Shown: piece by piece, positions 63,505 through 64,000 of the stretch | Position numbering within the stretch: position 1 is the stretch's first letter | Layout of the letters: each line of letters starts with the position of its first letter | Source: Dipteris shenzhenensis | Taxonomy: Eukaryota > Polypodiophyta > Polypodiopsida > Gleicheniales | Length of the DNA: 64,000 bases | Strand: one strand, 5' to 3' | Assembly: GCA_047967505.1 (NCBI GenBank) | Contig: CM106540.1 | Program-made: the position numbers and the translations under genes | Notes under the pieces: model-generated | Told to the model about the DNA's origin: nothing | Database searches by the model: none | Seen by the model: only the letters and a program-made list of their open reading frames with translations

Positions 63505-64000
63505 GGCTCACGGAAGCAAAAGGATGCACAAGAGTGGAGCAGGTCCGGGAAGGAAGTGCTCTGATATCACTATAGGCTCACGGAAGCAAAAGGATGCACA
63601 AGAGTGGAGCAAGAAGTGGAAGCCGTCACATCAACTAGTATAATGAAAATGAAAGTACAAAGTACTATTAAAGAGAACCCTAGGACCTAGTGTCCTAGTG
63701 GTACCACTAGTACTAGGTGCCATAAGACACTAAAAGTACTAGGTGACCTAAGTGCCAATAACTAAAGCTACATAGCACATACCTGGGCCCAGAGGGCATC
63801 AATACGACGAGGAGAAGATGGCCTACAAACCCCCCTCCATGGTATGGGCTGAAGTATTCTAGAAACGTCTCAGAATACATGGTATTTTCTGGTCATGGTG
63901 GCACATGTTCATCCAAAAGGATATAGCCACCTATGAATGTACAAGGTATGCCAGATCATGTGACAAAGGGAACCAAGTGTAAAGCCTGTTGAAAGGCTTC
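63505..64000 (-). repeat. Possible LTR running out of the window, with PBS-like site and 68-bp duplication
   Basis: TAGGCTCACGGAAGCAAAAG occurs at about 63503 and 63573 (a 68-70-bp direct repeat). GTGCTCTGATATCA at 63557-63570 is TGATATCAGAGCAC on the minus strand, one base from the usual PBS. This suggests a minus-strand LTR to the right. The rest to 64000 has no supported gene. Confidence 0.35.

Overview
This is plant nuclear DNA made almost entirely of retrotransposons, many nested inside one another. I see no bacterial operon, phage, CRISPR array, rRNA or tRNA gene, and no host gene I can defend. Three things point to a land plant: the zinc-finger reverse-transcriptase (zf-RVT) tails of the LINEs, the Copia gag and gag-pre-integrase domains, and repeated primer-binding sites of the initiator-tRNA(Met) type (TGGTATCAGAGC and variants). 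The number of zf-RVT LINE families and the repeat density would suit a large fern genome. That last step is inference from memory of similar proteins, not something the sequence proves.

Three LINE families recur. Family A has an EN-RT-zf-RVT ORF2 and a poly(A) tail after AATCAATCAAAG-type sequence. Family B has a DUF4283-like ORF1, an EN-RT-zf-RVT ORF2 and a C-rich 5' leader. Family C has an L1-type RRM ORF1, an ORF2 ending in a CCHC-like knuckle plus a conserved tail, and a (TTTC)n 3' end. Most copies are 5'-truncated, and several show target-site duplications (TSDs).

Layout. 1-7228: a family A LINE (+) split at 769/6500 by a 5.7 kb LTR element without recognisable gag-pol, which itself carries a 5'-truncated family B LINE (1300-3656). 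7230-8445: family A and B fragments (-). 8545-14233: the most complete family C LINE (-). 14241-14931: family A tail (+). 14940-17700: a rearranged family C relative (-). 18140-24573: a near full-length, broken family B LINE (+) with a C-rich leader and ORF1/ORF2 overlapping by ATGA. 24576-25915: family A tail interrupted by family B (-). 26062-26853: an ORF1-only LINE-like element. 26854-28582: a Copia leader and decayed gag. 28590-32300: poorly coding DNA with a Ty3-like gag relic and isolated LTR/PBS signals. 32450-38870: family C mosaic and a long family C copy (-) holding a chimeric tandem insertion. 39735-46376: family C and A copies (-), the latter split by a gag-only Copia-type element (41795-45651) with intact TTACT TSD. 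46377-57745: pieces of another Copia element (LTR, PBS, a leader packed with GTAC motifs, gag N-terminus, protease/pre-integrase, integrase and RT scraps) interrupted by family A (-) and family C (+) LINEs. 58186-58885: a family B ORF1 relic (-). 61028-62812: Ty3/Gypsy RNase H-integrase (-). 62813-64000: leader/LTR-like DNA.

The parts do not form one pathway. They are layers of retrotransposition. Non-autonomous elements (the LTR element without pol, the gag-only element, the ORF1-only element) would depend on enzymes supplied by autonomous relatives elsewhere.
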